From positions 1 through 64,000 of the forward strand of contig JAMKCH010035290.1 of NCBI GenBank assembly GCA_023653785.1: a stretch of 64,000 bases of DNA, written 5' to 3'. The stretch comes from Ophioderma brevispina (Eukaryota > Echinodermata > Ophiuroidea > Amphilepidida > Ophiodermatidae). Positions 61,501 to 64,000 of the stretch are shown in pieces. The notes under the pieces were generated by a model. The model saw only the letters and a list, made by a program, of their open reading frames with translations. It did not search any database and was not told the DNA's origin. The position numbers and the translations under genes were made by a program. Every line of letters starts with the position of its first letter. Position 1 is the stretch's first letter.

Positions 61501-63765
61501 ATGGCGCGCAAAAAAACAAAATCATGGGTCCACGTGGACACCCGCGCCCCTTATACACTTAGGTGTTCTACTACTACGGTCGCTGCCTTAGAATAAATAA
61601 ATTAATGAGTGGTGCACAAATTCGCAGTACCTGTTTGGTCAATGATGTACACCTTAGTTGAAGATGGCTTGCACGAACAAATTTCTTCTCCTGTAGGACC
61701 TTGTAAAGTGACTTCAAACACTTCCAGATCTTCAACAATGTCGTCAGATGCAATGGAAAAGGTAATATCTTGACAATACACTCCAGGAAGGAATAAGAGC
61801 GTGTTTACCGTTGGGTAGGTGAAATCAGCGCCCGCTCCCGGAGTACTTCCAACAGTAGTGACATCTTGGACAATATAACCTTGTTTGAAAAAAAAAATGA
61901 AAATGATGAAAGCAAAACCAATCATTATACCCTTCGCGTCTACTCATGGTGTATCATGTGCTTTATATAGTATAATATGAATGCAATTAATGCAATTTGC
62001 AATTATACTGCAAAAAATCATTTTTGGACAAATGAACTACTGTTGGTCAAAAATGGTCGATTCTTACTGAGCGATCGCGAAAGTTACCCTGCCTAACTGT
62101 TTGGTACTTAAGAAGCCAGTACGTTACTGGTTTAAAAAAGATACTACGCCTAAACTATCTGAACAATTCTACATAATTGCATATAATTATATTGCAAAAA
62201 AATTGTGTTTGTTGACATGTGAAGCAATGTATAGAATCTTATCTCAACACACATTAGTAGTTACTTTACCCAATATATTTGGCAGGTTATGTCCGTGACA
62301 TTTCCAACATCACACAAGATTTCCTACTCAATGAGCAACCTTTCCAAAGATGACTTAAAATTATCTTATGTTCATTGACTTCTTATCCTGTGACACATCA
62401 TCCAAGGCTCATGACCTCTTATTGCTAAACATCCTGTGACGCATCCTCCAAGGGTCATGACCTCTTATTGCTAAGCATCCTGTGACACATTCTCCAAGGG
62501 TCATGACCTCTTATCACTAAACATCCTGTGACATATCCTCCAAGGGTCGTGACCTCTTATCGCTAAGCATCCTGTGACACATCATTCAAGGGTCATGACA
62601 TCGCTAAACATCATGTGACACATCCTCCAAGAGTCATGACCTCTTATCGCTAAGCATCCTGTGACACATTCTCCAAGGGTCATGACCTCTTTTCGCTAAG
62701 CATCCTGTGACACATCCTCCAATGGTCATGTGGATCAACTTTGATGAAAGCCTTAGTTATTTCGGGGATAATGAATATTTTTAATTGAAAATGATATTCA
62801 ACAATGACCTTACATAACCTCTACATGGTCGTTGGCCGCTTAACCCTCAACACCCCATATTAACACCAGCTAAGCTTTATGTATTAATGCCCATTATGAC
62901 CGAGGAGTCTATCAGTTTAAGGATATGACAAGTTTTCGAACATCTTGAAGCATATCTTAGTATAAATTATTACGGAGGGATTGTTAGAAATTACAATCTT
63001 TATCCGATTTCTCCATTTTTTGGGGCATGCCCTGATGCAAATCATACCTTCGAAAAAGTGTAACGTATAATAAAGGTAAGTACGAGCATCTACGTTAAAC
63101 AGTCGCCGTCTGTATATAATGGTCTTGCTCGTTTATGAATAAAAGCATTTTATGTTATTTTTGTACCTAAAAAGCAATTGGTCACGTATACGTAATGTTA
63201 AATTGCAATAAGCTATGTACAGAAGGCAGTGTAGGGTAATGACCTAAAATAATTATGGTTATAAAATATTCAATGATTTTGACGTGATCTAAATCCATCT
63301 TTAAAAGGGGCACAAGGAGATTTTTTATGAGATACGAATTTCTCTAAATGTGTGCTTGGTTGATCGTAGAACACCTGCCGGGGAGATTTCAACGGTTTAT
63401 TGGATAACAAGTAAAATAGAAAACCAAAAAAAAAACAACAACTAAGTTTTGAACTTGGCTGTTATCCAGTATCCTGTCCTATCACAGTCGACAATCAGAA
63501 TTATATGCACATTTTACGTCCAGATACGGACCTTTGTGTGAAAACTAAAACACGTTGCAAAAAACATATGCAAGGACTGATAGCAAGAGCTGCACATTTT
63601 CAGTTGGGATTTTGGTATAAATCTGGTATGAGAAAAAAAACAGCGATACAAACAACTTACCCACAGAAATAGGAGATGTGAAGCGGTGCTGAATCTTCAC
63701 TCGAACTGCCACCGTACCTTCTCTTTCCCCAACTTGGTATTGGGGTTCTTCAATATAGAAGCAAG
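25421..63765 (-). CDS. Calx-beta/EGF/SEA single-pass membrane protein gene (5'-partial)
   Basis: This gene-level entry joins the exons listed below. From the right edge: Calx-beta modules M1, M2, (dead M3), M4, M5, M6 and M7, then EGF, calcium-binding EGF, SEA, a transmembrane helix and a short tail. Summed exons give about 2.76 kb, roughly 920 codons, excluding M3. Every junction fits in frame: phase 1 at all introns except phase 0 inside SEA, with GT..AG sites throughout. Calx-beta domains bind calcium and occur in the Na/Ca exchanger, integrin beta4, FREM/FRAS and ADGRV1. SEA domains lie near membranes and often self-cleave. The product should be a type I surface protein with a calcium-stabilised stalk for adhesion or signalling. 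Lack of CSPG repeats or a GPCR domain in view argues against FREM2 or ADGRV1, but the N terminus is missing. I know no named gene with this order. Confidence 0.8.
27028..27345 (+). repeat. Dispersed repeat family B, copy 2
   Basis: Longest of three related segments (others at 22280-22520 and 45996-46165), sharing 'taaaggtgcaac', 'ccttgtatttggctacaga', 'gattttgatttgct' and 'gggacacctg'. It lies in the intron between SEA and the last exon. Confidence 0.65.
28092..29215. mobile_element. GGCC-ended inverted-repeat element
   Basis: Left end 'ggccaaaaaacaattgtgtt' followed by tgccc and a 'ggtcggtcgg' block. The complement of the right end reads 'ggccaaaaaaaaattgttgt' followed by gttgccc and 'cgaccgaccc'. 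Poly-T (28155-28172) and poly-A (29133-29147) tracts sit just inside the ends. The 1.1 kb interior holds a 120-codon minus-strand ORF. No convincing target duplication was found, so the superfamily is open. Confidence 0.55.
28170..28532 (-). CDS. Unrecognised 120-residue ORF inside the GGCC element
   Basis: An open frame with an in-frame ATG in good context (aaaatgg) at residue 8, so a 113-residue start is likelier. It is basic and mixed in composition, with no transmembrane segment. The middle reads HRTITIGPNGLWQAVFCASE. A clean donor (cag before gtacaa, near 28286) could splice it onward. It lies between the poly-T and poly-A tracts of an inverted-repeat element, so it may be the element's own gene or first exon. 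No family recognised. Confidence 0.3.
   Translation of the reverse strand: MFNFRFKMETFAVCSARHNKDGSLATMHRTITIGPNGLWQAVFCASEAIRVRRNLGISAAVPLIKCQNKHQTLREFFQKLNVQVQNIFLIDYLNYSSTSLAGFYMKPITFGDRDMSLFKN
29475..30583. mobile_element. Long-TIR MITE family M, copy 2
   Basis: Left end 'taccgtgtgtcccaacactt'; right end '..tttggggacacactgta', with TA at each border (29475-29476 and 30582-30583). Arms run at least 200 bp inwards through 'gttttgaacaaaagcacgtg' and 'aagatatgacccca'. The interior shares 'aaagacaggtactgcaacag', which is itself duplicated at 29754 and 29812. No transposase ORF: a non-autonomous element. Confidence 0.8.
30961..32057. mobile_element. Long-TIR MITE family M, copy 3
   Basis: The best preserved ends: 'taccgtgtgtcccaaaaaaa' at left and the exact complement '..tttttttgggacacacggta' at right, with TA at both borders. 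It shares the interior of copy 2 (ccaatat or cgaatatgaa, 'aaaagacaggt.ctgcaaca', 'ttcatctcattttggtga'). It starts only about 380 bp after copy 2, in the same orientation. Confidence 0.85.
32315..33645. repeat. Clustered 'gttagtgccc-polyG-tcctagg' ends
   Basis: 'cttccgttagtgcccaaggg' at 32320 and 'cttccgttagtgcccacagg' at 32844 are each followed by a poly-G run and 'tcctagg.acccaac'. A poly-C run then 'ggcacttaagtgttat' stands at 33043-33075, and 'gggagtgaaaacccttgggc' near 33607. These are pieces of the TTAA/poly-C element seen whole at 57689-58444. Confidence 0.55.
33955..34165 (+). repeat. Dispersed repeat family C, copy 1
   Basis: About 200 bp recurring at 46945-47140 (close) and 59885-60080 (diverged). 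Shared blocks: 'actatgag', 'cattcaccagtgtatttaga', 'aaatacaccc', 'gttcatgtcaatgtatgtac' and 'ggatgagcatattg'. Confidence 0.75.
34335..34450. repeat. Palindromic CACTCTTTT motif cluster
   Basis: Five or six copies of the cactctttt/gagtg motif known from 2.46-3.16 kb, lying about 540 bp downstream (in gene direction) of the second SEA exon. Confidence 0.55.
34988..35195 (-). CDS. SEA domain, second exon
   Basis: Acceptor gctcctacag (phase 0 in), donor gtgaag (phase 1 out). It codes for about 69 residues: IFADINGFLSVEVKSFFEGS, IGVEYEVSVDLTSTM and so on to SELIK. The pattern 'f.eGSi.v.Y.v.v.l' is the core of SEA domains, where cleavage occurs between G and S of a G-S-V-V-V site. Here the sequence is G-S-I-G-V. 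The C-terminal SSGRYLGDSSLKV helix and strand complete the fold. The donor is weaker than others in the gene but is the only one that keeps frame with the membrane exon. Confidence 0.8.
35200..37440. other. SEA intron, no feature supported
   Basis: The intron between the two SEA exons. No second gene, element ends or RNA gene were recognised here; the longer minus-strand frame near 36.8-37.0 kb shows no domain pattern. Confidence 0.4.
37442..37588 (+). repeat. 21-bp minisatellite
   Basis: Seven tandem units of about 21 bp with consensus agagcatgtgtgtctaatgtc, in the SEA intron. Units differ by a few bases and one has a short insertion. Confidence 0.9.
37913..38040 (-). CDS. SEA domain, first exon
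   Basis: Phase 1 in, phase 0 out (donor ata then gtaagt). It codes for 42 complete codons: SRDFTGQFTFVEYEGRAVAF, NEELLDTTSTTHVEWKTRLE, EI. The 'f.G.f.....' strand followed by a helix-like run matches the first half of SEA. Joined to 35195 it reads on as ..EEI-IFADINGF. The acceptor (ataacgaag) is an AAG with a moderate upstream pyrimidine run, so the exact start could shift, although this one matches phase exactly. Confidence 0.7.
38743..39252 (-). CDS. Unrecognised 169-residue intronic ORF
   Basis: The longest single open frame in the window, on the same strand as the host gene, in the intron between the calcium-binding EGF and SEA exons. Cys-, Arg- and Ser-rich, no signal peptide or membrane segment, no motif recognised. 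Upstream DNA has tagatataagc and a ccgccc box, which could be a promoter or chance. It is flanked by repeat-like DNA (a 'cgaacgaaaacgaacgaaac' tract and poly-A runs). It may be an element's gene or a random frame. Confidence 0.2.
   Translation of the reverse strand: MRAATNAVQVKYLDTRQWHSASWYALSCENAMFQKARCRSPTLTFGHLELQYVLKKGGNHLKMNTNNDVEYNYVDKKAKITPILNIRIRIMMPVVMKYSIRVTECLPPSSPWFSIECCKRAICFTLYQSCTQLPRRQVNSRFSFFRTGYNGSLGHSPKSTSQNTRFRIH
40140..40716. mobile_element. TTAA-family T MITE, copy 2 (worn)
   Basis: Same internal order as the element at 21682-22278 (aaaatgtgaagg, 'attatgca', 'attgccat.at.agagct', 'tgaaaatccgata.tcct', 'ggcaattttgccgactc', 'tctcgagggg'). It ends 'gcttggttagacgagg' at 40699-40714. 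The left terminus is lost or replaced by a poly-G tract at 40154. Confidence 0.65.
41248..41379 (-). CDS. Calcium-binding EGF domain exon
   Basis: Acceptor ttctctgtag, donor gtaagt, phase 1 at both ends, 132 nt. It reads DIDECTLPNADVC, TDPTLKCTNTFGGYYCECLD, PLAQLTGNTCI. Six cysteines, the leading D-I-D-E-C and the later Asn and Tyr fit the calcium-binding EGF consensus. C-T-N-T-F-G-G-Y-Y-C-E-C also satisfies the Asp/Asn beta-hydroxylation consensus. The first Asp comes from a codon split with the upstream EGF exon, which confirms the junction. Confidence 0.9.
41971..42430 (+). CDS. Antisense 116-residue ORF with poly(A) signal
   Basis: A plus-strand frame from an ATG at 41971 to a stop at 42319-42321, then aataaa at 42425-42430. 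Mixed charged composition, with a PLPLFPLPP stretch in the middle and MVLPETWSKAEKTRLFGI at the end. An acceptor-like 'tattttacag' at about 41890 would suit a last exon. It is opposite to the host gene, in its EGF-cbEGF intron. It could be the final exon of a nested gene, a retrocopy or an element gene. No family recognised. Confidence 0.3.
42961..43092. mobile_element. 132-bp hairpin MITE
   Basis: 'gttattaggtgagttttgag' at left faces its complement 'aaaactcacctaataac' at right, with inner pairs gtgacacgg/ccgtatcac, 'ctagtc' / 'gactag' and 'gtatc.gggc' / 'gcccgatac'. A related end occurs at 42570-42610 (cgtatcaccccctcgg). Confidence 0.8.
43915..44012 (+). repeat. TTTA microsatellite
   Basis: Runs of tttatttattta units with poly-T, only about 15 bp from the donor of the EGF exon. 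Confidence 0.95.
44027..44122 (-). CDS. EGF domain exon
   Basis: Acceptor ttgttttcag, donor gtaagg, phase 1 at both ends, 96 nt. It reads AECDRECENGGVCINPDEC, QCPEQFSGDYCQH. Cysteine spacing C-x3-C-x5-C-x5-C-x-C-x8-C is a textbook EGF domain, and it lacks the calcium-binding leader found in the next exon. It links the last Calx-beta module to the calcium-binding EGF. Confidence 0.9.
44310..44549 (-). CDS. Calx-beta module M7, exon b
   Basis: Acceptor attttatag, donor gtaggt, phase 1 at both ends, 80 codons. It reads VFETLDDTAVSVGSRRDFVS, with FSLTFARDQTAASMKITIGN, NYELTERFQVVLSS, LCAPSKATVIIINDD. It has the module's 'F....' strand, 'E..E.F.v.L' and the closing I.DD. The central acidic pair is changed to NDG, so calcium binding may be weaker than in M5 and M6. 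Confidence 0.85.
44618..44653 (+). repeat. GAT trinucleotide microsatellite
   Basis: About ten gat/gatgat units between M7b and M7a. Confidence 0.95.
45085..45250 (+). repeat. GGT/TAG trinucleotide microsatellites
   Basis: A ggt-rich block (45085-45132) followed by tag repeats (45155-45245). Frames across it are composition artefacts. Confidence 0.95.
45996..46165 (+). repeat. Dispersed repeat family B, copy 3
   Basis: Short copy of 27028-27345: 'gattttgagacaaccaaata', 'cactcaatagattt.ttacc', 'tgtatttggctacagaa'. Confidence 0.65.
46945..47140 (+). repeat. Dispersed repeat family C, copy 2
   Basis: Close copy of 33955-34165 in the M7 a-b intron, ending about 35 bp from the donor of M7a. Confidence 0.8.
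47177..47281 (-). CDS. Calx-beta module M7, exon a
   Basis: Acceptor caatttcag, donor gtacgt, phase 1 at both ends, 35 codons. It reads SLIYFGQPTYTVLENGFEVS, ITVVRSGYLTKPAQV. This is the first half of Calx-beta: 'Y.V.E.....v.i.V.RsG'. The leading Ser is completed by the T from exon M6b, confirming the join. Confidence 0.85.
48272..48499 (-). CDS. Calx-beta module M6, exon b
   Basis: Acceptor gcaatacag, donor gtgagt, phase 1, 76 codons. It reads EVSTNDITALSGHDYDSIHN, FKIAFAPWEDTKEFTITLSD, DDLVEDNEWFEIRLHNPTQG, and ends VNIEDDDS. It has the full acidic set (SDDDLVED and IEDDD), and is the best calcium-binding candidate of the series. Confidence 0.9.
49162..49272 (-). CDS. Calx-beta module M6, exon a
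   Basis: Acceptor tttttttcag, donor gtatgg, phase 1, 37 codons. It reads GYYFLEKALYHLSQREATES, LTIHVLRIGHTLSAGSV. Same plan as other a exons: an aromatic start, 'Y.l.Q/E.', then 'l.I.V.R.G'. Confidence 0.85.
49393..49465 (+). tRNA. tRNA-Val(CAC)-like sequence (SINE head or pseudogene)
   Basis: A 73-nt segment with A box (tggccaagtgg), anticodon region 'gttcgcctcacagttgaaag' and B box ggttcgaatcc (49444-49454). The part 'gttcgcctcac' matches tRNA-Val with anticodon CAC. The anticodon stem no longer pairs (ttcgc against ttgaa) and the acceptor stem has two mismatches, so it is not a working tRNA. It is followed by a 'gtaaaaactccggtgttg' block repeated in inverted form (cagtgttaa, 'ctggtgttaaa'), which suggests a SINE or a MITE next to it. 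Confidence 0.55.
50281..50497. mobile_element. MITE with TATCCCCCTG/CAGGGGGATA ends, copy 2
   Basis: Perfect 10-bp inverted ends, further pairing of caagatgg-like and cttttcaag-like inner blocks, and an interior ac/ca microsatellite at 50421-50450. Shorter relative at 20490-20642. It lies about 190 bp from the donor of M5b. Confidence 0.75.
50691..50924 (-). CDS. Calx-beta module M5, exon b
   Basis: Acceptor cttgacacag, donor gtagga, phase 1, 78 codons. It reads EISTENGTATHEDDYKPIST, with VPFDARVDRVEVPITIREDD, LVEKEEVVFLTLSNPSTGEA and TLTIFDDDG. It keeps the classic Calx-beta marks: 'DY', 'I.eDd..E..E.f.l.L..P', 'G', and a closing DDDG. Confidence 0.9.
51190..51297 (-). CDS. Calx-beta module M5, exon a
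   Basis: Acceptor tttctgtag, donor gtaata, phase 1, 36 codons. It reads PTWYSFECAVYTVWEHESII, NVGIRREGDITLPGTV. It differs from the others in having a Cys in mid-strand (ECAVYTV) and 'iRReGd', but length, phase and position match. Confidence 0.8.
51505..51664 (+). repeat. 21-bp minisatellite, 'cgccatatcagggcagatg'
   Basis: About seven diverged units in the intron between M4b and M5a. Units alternate between gcgcgcc, gcgcttt and gtacgcc variants. Confidence 0.85.
51750..51974 (-). CDS. Calx-beta module M4, exon b
   Basis: Acceptor gttctttcag, donor gtaact, phase 1, 75 codons. It reads ANDGRALHTIDYSLPSDLDI, with LTIPYDNLIEHWEDFSISIA and a close SMIIIRDP. The fold pattern is kept, but the second acidic cluster is lost (RDP instead of DDD), so calcium binding is doubtful. 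Confidence 0.85.
52283..52605 (+). repeat. Direct duplication of about 120 bp
   Basis: 52283-52400 and 52483-52605 share 'gcggtgtaaccgtgttta.t', 'tgtttgga', 'gaaccgg', 'caaccggtggtt.agttatg' in order. The repeated 'accgg' and 'ggaac' words make it look like a short two-unit satellite. Confidence 0.75.
52815..53060. mobile_element. TTAA-family T MITE, truncated copy 3
   Basis: Left half only of the element at 21682-22278 (aaatgtgaagg, 'ttgccacacaaggatatttt', 'agtatggctct', 'tgaaatccgata', 'ttagcgcaaaatttgatttt'). The break is about 36 bp from the donor of exon M4a, so an insertion or deletion came close to the splice site. Confidence 0.65.
53096..53197 (-). CDS. Calx-beta module M4, exon a
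   Basis: Acceptor aattttacag, donor gtaaga, phase 1, 34 codons. It reads TYFWIEEKQYIIDEGKTLHV, VFHRGGYLGRIDRL if joined to M3b, or with Ala first if joined to M2b. Clear 'Y.i.EG.tl.v...R.G' pattern. With M3 dead, the expected partner upstream is M2b. Confidence 0.9.
53625..53861 (-). pseudogene. Dead Calx-beta module M3, exon b
   Basis: The acceptor (tttattag), donor (gtgagt), phase and length (237 nt, 79 codons) of a normal b exon are kept. It reads DLSGTPGSATLSSDYALPDD, TSITFSPGQVLQ, then three stops TAA, TGA, TAA at 53764-53766, 53758-53760 and 53755-53757, then in the same frame IIVDTMIEDVEDFTISMTLM. Spacing across the stops agrees with the other modules to within a codon, so they look like nonsense changes rather than a frameshift. 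Inclusion in mRNA would truncate the protein before EGF, SEA and membrane exons. Confidence 0.85.
53922..54032 (-). pseudogene. Dead Calx-beta module M3, exon a
   Basis: Acceptor tgcgcacag and phase 1 are kept; length 111 nt equals M2a and M6a. It reads EIYIQKGGVLSSDDCGV, a TAG stop (53980-53982), then KIVIRVSRISIRTHETEVS. The sequence at the expected donor is cttacc rather than gtaagt. The gap to M3b is only 60 nt and has no stop in this frame. Two independent lesions show the half-exon is dead. Confidence 0.7.
54040..56100. other. Intron with no supported feature
   Basis: Contains short inverted blocks near 54390-54460 (ggtagatatggcgg and ccgccatttagatag) and a GC-rich block at 54190-54290 sharing 'cgattcatggctgcg' with 24358-24373. 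Neither could be assigned. Minus-strand fragments at 55.3-56.1 kb are probably LINE debris. Confidence 0.35.
56120..56428 (-). pseudogene. Probable LINE endonuclease fragment
   Basis: The frame contains GYRKEKKHGVAFVIGKYVIE and SAYSIINSSRDRYMAARI. This resembles the 'Y.g....HGVGf.v.......i...s.R....R' block of RTE/CR1-type endonucleases. Downstream sequence does not continue the domain. A consensus donor inside (ttg then gtaagt) and an exon-a-like ending made it a candidate M3a, but no usable acceptor exists and M3a was found elsewhere. Confidence 0.4.
56872..57087 (-). CDS. Calx-beta module M2, exon b
   Basis: Acceptor ggctttcaag (AAG), donor gtgtga, phase 1, 72 codons, the shortest b exon. 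It reads DVTAIDGVDYTSPVIKQFTF, with SPGDDYVDVDFAITTDNIIE, DLETFTIMILASSVGAAICQ and a close TVYILDET. It is typical Calx-beta apart from the lost DDD ending. Confidence 0.85.
57300..57460 (+). repeat. AGTCCGG repeat family, copy 3
   Basis: Same orientation and order as 1590-1750, including 'acgcaacattagtttcacgc' and 'ccgccggactat'; lies in the intron between M2a and M2b. Confidence 0.65.
57689..58444. mobile_element. TTAA-flanked element with poly-C interior
   Basis: Ends 'ttaacacttaagtgactggg' and '..ttggtcacttaagtgttaa' are inverted repeats; TTAA stands at 57689-57692 and 58441-58444, as left by piggyBac-type transposition. Inside lie 'gggggttcctatggacccc', 'gggggtcccatgaaccccc' and a long poly-C run. 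No transposase. It sits 23 bp from the donor of exon M2a. Pieces of the same family occur at 32.3-33.6 kb and near 61540. Confidence 0.75.
58467..58577 (-). CDS. Calx-beta module M2, exon a
   Basis: Acceptor aatttgacag, donor gtgagt, phase 1, 37 codons. It reads ACFYIESASYVVKERSLTHT, IRIRRNGYLGDTSTVRV. The A-C-F-Y-I-E start is nearly the same as in M1a, so M1 and M2 are probably recent relatives. First Ala completed by G from M1b. Confidence 0.9.
59131..59210. mobile_element. Small hairpin MITE
   Basis: 'gtatttttgggacaactatg' faces 'catagttgtcccgtaaatac' around a short 'ttagtgtcactaa' loop; outer words cgtgtttg and caagcaca also pair. About 80 bp in all. Confidence 0.7.
59885..60080 (+). repeat. 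Dispersed repeat family C, copy 3 (diverged)
   Basis: Shares 'cactatgag', 'cattcaccagtg.atttag', 'aaatacaccc', 'atgat.tatgatacc', 'actgaact' with 33955-34165 and 46945-47140. Confidence 0.6.
59994..60980 (+). repeat. About 230-bp direct duplication flanking a MITE
   Basis: 59994-60220 and 60735-60980 share 'tgttgttaacaggtg', 'tactgaactcagcccttggt', 'attgtttaaaa', 'cgggaaagccacttacaggg' and 'tagatagatattatcaata' in order. The 0.5 kb between them is an inverted-repeat MITE listed separately. Confidence 0.75.
60221..60732. mobile_element. MITE with TATAAAGAC ends
   Basis: Left arm 'tataaagacccccaaaaagt' then 'aacgcagcatgtctaaatac' and 'aaccattggtctttgcacg'. The right arm gives the complements and ends 'gggggtctttata'. 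Arms about 85 bp; TA borders suggest a mariner-type MITE. Smaller inverted words inside ('atcaatattgcc' and 'ggcgatattgat') extend the palindrome to about 200 bp per side. No ORF of note. Confidence 0.75.
61631..61879 (-). CDS. Calx-beta module M1, exon b
   Basis: Acceptor tttcaaacaag, donor gtactg, phase 1, 83 codons, the longest b exon. It reads GYIVQDVTTVGSTPGAGADF, with LLFLPGVYCQDITFSIASDD, IVEDLEVFEVTLQGPTGEEI and a close KVYIIDQT. The central DD..ED set is kept; the end lacks DDD. Three cysteines (YCQD, ICSC) may form disulfides within the module. Confidence 0.9.
62387..62732 (+). repeat. 46-bp minisatellite
   Basis: Seven to eight tandem units of about 46 bp with consensus starting 'catcctgtgacacatcctcc' and then 'aagggtcatgacctcttatc' and gctaag. 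One unit lacks about 10 bp. It lies in the intron between M1a and M1b. Confidence 0.92.
63661..63765 (-). CDS. Calx-beta module M1, exon a (first exon in window)
   Basis: Acceptor ttgaaatcag, donor gtaagt, phase 1, 35 codons. It reads CFYIEEPQYQVGEREGTVAV, RVKIQHRFTSPISV with the first residue (probably A) split with an exon outside the window. Phase-1 entry shows that coding sequence continues upstream, so the gene is truncated by the window edge. No promoter or signal peptide is expected here. Confidence 0.9.
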
Positions 63766-64000
63766 CTGATTTCAAAATAAATAGGAATATTTGTAATATG
63801 TGTGAATGTGTTAATAAAGGATCGTTTTTAGTGCAAAAGCCCCTAATGTTGCCGTACTAGTGAACGGTATTATAAATTAGAAATGACCGTGGAATGGTCG
63901 TGAAATCAACAAAAATCGCCTCGTTTTCCCAGCAACTATGACTTAAATGCAAATACACAATATAATAAACACTGGTTCTCGTGTGGAGGAGTGCCATTCC
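63766..64000. other. Intron leading out of the window
   Basis: AT-rich intron sequence; no further exon recognised before the edge. Confidence 0.6.

Overview
The window reads as nuclear DNA from an animal, most probably a marine invertebrate. The evidence is short phase-matched exons separated by long AT-rich introns, extracellular metazoan domains (Calx-beta, EGF, calcium-binding EGF, SEA), tRNA-derived SINE sequence, PHD-bearing and RTE/CR1-type LINE debris, and many small inverted-repeat DNA transposons. The phylum cannot be fixed from the sequence alone. No prokaryotic operon, CRISPR array or intact rRNA gene was seen.

Right half (about 25.4-64 kb, minus strand): one large gene fills this part. 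It was rebuilt here exon by exon from domain pattern, splice sites and phase. Reading N to C (right to left), it enters at the right edge and has six intact Calx-beta modules (M1, M2, M4-M7). Each module is split into a half-domain exon 'a' (about 102-111 nt) and a half-domain exon 'b' (216-249 nt). Then come one EGF exon, one calcium-binding EGF exon, a SEA domain on two exons, and a last exon with a single transmembrane helix and a short tail. All introns are phase 1 except the one inside SEA (phase 0). The visible coding part is about 920 codons; the N terminus lies beyond the window. Between M2 and M4 sits a dead module (M3): its 'a' half has an in-frame stop and a ruined splice donor, and its 'b' half has three stops within 12 nt. 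The protein should be a type I single-pass cell-surface protein with a calcium-dependent adhesive ectodomain and a SEA domain next to the membrane. I do not recognise this architecture as a named gene.

Left half (0-25 kb): I see no convincing host gene. It holds a 3.1 kb inverted-repeat element with a decayed mariner/IS630-like transposase (8.9-12.0 kb), itself hit by a small MITE with a perfect 9-bp target duplication. It also holds a tRNA-derived SINE (12.5-12.8 kb), a minisatellite (14.2-14.5 kb), a PHD-endonuclease-reverse transcriptase LINE in pieces (14.5-18.5 kb), a second RTE-like LINE remnant (18.5-19.6 kb) and a TTAA-flanked MITE (21.7-22.3 kb).

The introns of the big gene are full of mobile DNA: three copies of one about 0.9-1.1 kb inverted-repeat family (24.4-32.1 kb), a GGCC-ended element carrying a 120-residue ORF (28.1-29.2 kb), TTAA-flanked elements, several hairpin MITEs, four minisatellites in the window overall, and several dispersed repeat families that recur in both halves.
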